Source: Membranihabitans maritimus
GTDB taxonomy: Bacteria; Bacteroidota; Bacteroidia; Chitinophagales; Saprospiraceae
Assembly: GCF_021729145.1 (NCBI RefSeq)
Contig: NZ_JAJSLW010000017.1
Coordinates: 1-64,000, forward strand
Direction: 5' to 3'
Length of the DNA stretch: 64,000 nt
Below, one piece after another: positions 62,745-64,000 of this stretch (positions within the stretch are counted from its first letter, which is position 1; every line of letters begins with the position of its first letter). Both the position numbers and the translations under genes were made by a program. The notes below the pieces were generated by a model, which did no database searches, was not told the origin of the DNA, and was given only the letters and a program-made list of their open reading frames with translations.

Positions 62745-63188
62745 ATGAGTAAAATAAGTTACAAAACACAATATCCTACCAATGAAACCATCGACCGAGA
62801 TTGGTATATAATTGACGTGGAAGGAGAGACTGTGGGAAGAGTTGCTAGTAAGATTGCAGCCGTACTGCGAGGGAAACATAAACCTTCATATTCCACACAT
62901 ATGGATGCCGGGGATTATGTAATCGTTGTGAATGCTGACAAAGTACGATTCACAGGTAATAAGTGGAATGATAAAGAGTACATAACGTATTCTGGTTATA
63001 CTGATGGTCAAAAGAGAAGACCGGCACAGGAAATGCTGAATAAATTCCCTGGTCGCATTATTGAGAATGCAGTAAAAGGAATGCTTCCAAAGACCAAATT
63101 GGGAAGAAAGATGTTTAAGAAATTATTTGTTTACGTCGGTGCAGACCATCCGCATTCGGCTCAAAAACCTAAAGAGTTTAAATTTTAA
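62745..63188 (+). CDS. rplM: 50S ribosomal protein L13
   Basis: The protein is 147 aa, the usual length. It contains DRDWYIIDVEGETVGRVASKIAAVLRGKHKPSYSTHMDAGDYVIVVNADKV, KRRPAQEMLNKFPGRIIENAVKGMLPKTKLGRKMFKKLFVYVGADHPHSAQKP. An early assembler of the large subunit, it precedes rpsI by five bases in the standard rplM-rpsI order. Confidence 0.97.
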   Translation: MSKISYKTQYPTNETIDRDWYIIDVEGETVGRVASKIAAVLRGKHKPSYSTHMDAGDYVIVVNADKVRFTGNKWNDKEYITYSGYTDGQKRRPAQEMLNKFPGRIIENAVKGMLPKTKLGRKMFKKLFVYVGADHPHSAQKPKEFKF

Positions 63189-63193
63189 GTACT

Positions 63194-63580
63194 ATGGAAA
63201 TCATAAATGCAGTCGGAAGACGAAAATCTTCAGTAGCCAGAATTTTCATGCGAAAGGGAAACGGCGACTTGAAAATTAATGGGAAGAAATTGGATATATA
63301 TTTTCCTCAAAAGCATGTTCAAAATAAGGTCCTGGAACCATTAAAGACAGTAGAGATGTCCCAGGAAGTCGATTTCAAAATTATTGTGAACGGTGGCGGA
63401 TTCAAAGGACAGGCTGAGGCCGTACGTCTTGGAATTTCCAGAGCTTTAGTGAAATTGAATGAAGATTTCAAGAAACCGTTAAAAGACAAAAAGTTCCTTA
63501 CCCGAGATGCGAGAGTCGTCGAGCGTAAGAAATACGGTAAGCCTAAGGCAAGAAAGAGCTTCCAGTTTAGCAAGCGTTAA
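63194..63580 (+). CDS. rpsI: 30S ribosomal protein S9
   Basis: The protein is 128 aa. It has AVGRRKSSVARIFMRKGNGDLKINGK, VNGGGFKGQAEAVRLGISRALVKLN, and the C-terminal tail DARVVERKKYGKPKARKSFQFSKR, ending in the conserved KR that contacts the P-site tRNA. It forms the rplM-rpsI operon, with rpsB 36 bases downstream. Confidence 0.97.
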   Translation: MEIINAVGRRKSSVARIFMRKGNGDLKINGKKLDIYFPQKHVQNKVLEPLKTVEMSQEVDFKIIVNGGGFKGQAEAVRLGISRALVKLNEDFKKPLKDKKFLTRDARVVERKKYGKPKARKSFQFSKR

Positions 63581-63616
63581 TTTATTGATTTTTATTTTGA
63601 GAAAAATTCTAGCAAA

Positions 63617-64000
63617 ATGATAAGTGCACCTAAATATAAAGAGTTATTAAATGCAGGCGTTCACTTTGGCCATTTGAAAAGAAAATGGAATCCAAAAATG
63701 AAGCCTTACATCTTCACTGAGCACAAAGGCATTCACATTATTGATCTTAATAGGACTGCGGAAAGCCTGGAAGAAGCTGGCAGGGCTATGAAACAACTGG
63801 CAAAATCTGGTCGTAAAATCCTCTTTGTGGCTACGAAAAAGCAAGCCCGGCATATCGTAGCTGATGCTGCGAAAACTGTAGATATGCCATATGTTACAGA
63901 TCGATGGTTGGGAGGAATGATGACAAACTTCGCTACTGTAAGAAGGTCAGTGAAAAAAATGAATAATATAGATCGAATGCTCAAGGACGGGTCCCTGACA
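63617..64000 (+). CDS. rpsB: 30S ribosomal protein S2 (cut by window end)
   Basis: The first 128 codons are present and open to the window edge. MISAPKYKELLNAGVHFGHLKRKWNPKMKPYIFTEHKGIHIIDLNRT and ATKKQARHIVADAA, followed by YVTDRWLGGMMTNFATVRRSVKKM, are typical S2. The rest of the gene (roughly another 100-130 codons) is beyond the window. Confidence 0.95.
   Translation, partial: MISAPKYKELLNAGVHFGHLKRKWNPKMKPYIFTEHKGIHIIDLNRTAESLEEAGRAMKQLAKSGRKILFVATKKQARHIVADAAKTVDMPYVTDRWLGGMMTNFATVRRSVKKMNNIDRMLKDGSLT

Overview
The window is about 64 kb of a low-GC chromosome from a Bacteroidota bacterium, most likely of the Saprospiria/Saprospiraceae type (an inference from gene families, not a database match). 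The evidence is three secreted proteins with type IX secretion (T9SS) C-terminal domains, a C25-family PorU-type sortase, a SprB-repeat/cohesin giant protein, a LytS-like kinase with two-component-regulator propellers, and promoters of the Bacteroidota type (TTG-N18-TAnnTTTG). Mevalonate-pathway enzymes (class II HMG-CoA reductase, type 2 IPP isomerase) and a PcrB/GGGP-synthase homologue also fit. Many genes start with TTG or GTG and lack a Shine-Dalgarno sequence.

Layout. 1-17.5 kb is accessory and rich in repeats. It holds a Schlafen/AlbA-like ATP-binding regulator with an 11-bp coding repeat, a DUF3800 protein, an IS982-like remnant abutting a MITE-like element, and small envelope proteins. 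A LytS/LytTR two-component pair is split by a four-helix-bundle-protein gene embedded in long 8-nt-periodic hairpin repeats. tatC, a Na/Ca exchanger, ybaB, a LamG T9SS cargo and a MITE-interrupted GHKL ATPase plus STAS-like pair follow. 17.5-20.7 kb is a heavy-metal cassette (HYC_CC_PP protein, HMA-domain protein, TonB-dependent receptor). 21-25.4 kb is a single giant T9SS cargo gene. 25.7-32.2 kb is core metabolism: fabH-efp-accB-accC, then an ABC exporter and a T9SS type A protein. 32.3-33.2 kb carries tRNA-Arg(UCG), preceded by two exact-period (289 bp) tandem copies with hairpin-invaded tRNA-like heads. 33.4-48.9 kb has pcrB, rsgA, a flippase, an M42 peptidase, pterin dehydratase, comF, an HtrA protease, a phosphoesterase, PorU/PorU2, an O-antigen ligase and a nucleoside phosphorylase. 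48.9-54.5 kb is the rimP-nusA-infB operon behind a promoter and a terminator-like leader hairpin. polA, an MscS channel, an ECF sigma factor lacking a normal start codon, hpt with a MITE-derived 5' end, HMG-CoA reductase, fni, and the ribosomal genes rplM-rpsI-rpsB (cut by the window edge) close the window.

The most interesting structures are four. (1) A three-copy MITE-like family has 15-bp terminal inverted repeats and a right end carrying an outward-facing ATG that is in frame with the downstream gene in two of three copies. (2) The ACTANNNN-periodic hairpin arrays with the four-helix protein sit between a sensor kinase and its regulator. (3) The 289-bp tRNA-Arg tandem array has palindromes lodged in the tRNA-like parts. 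(4) A probable transcription attenuator lies in the rimP-nusA-infB leader. I see no CRISPR array and no recognised phage or known defence operon.
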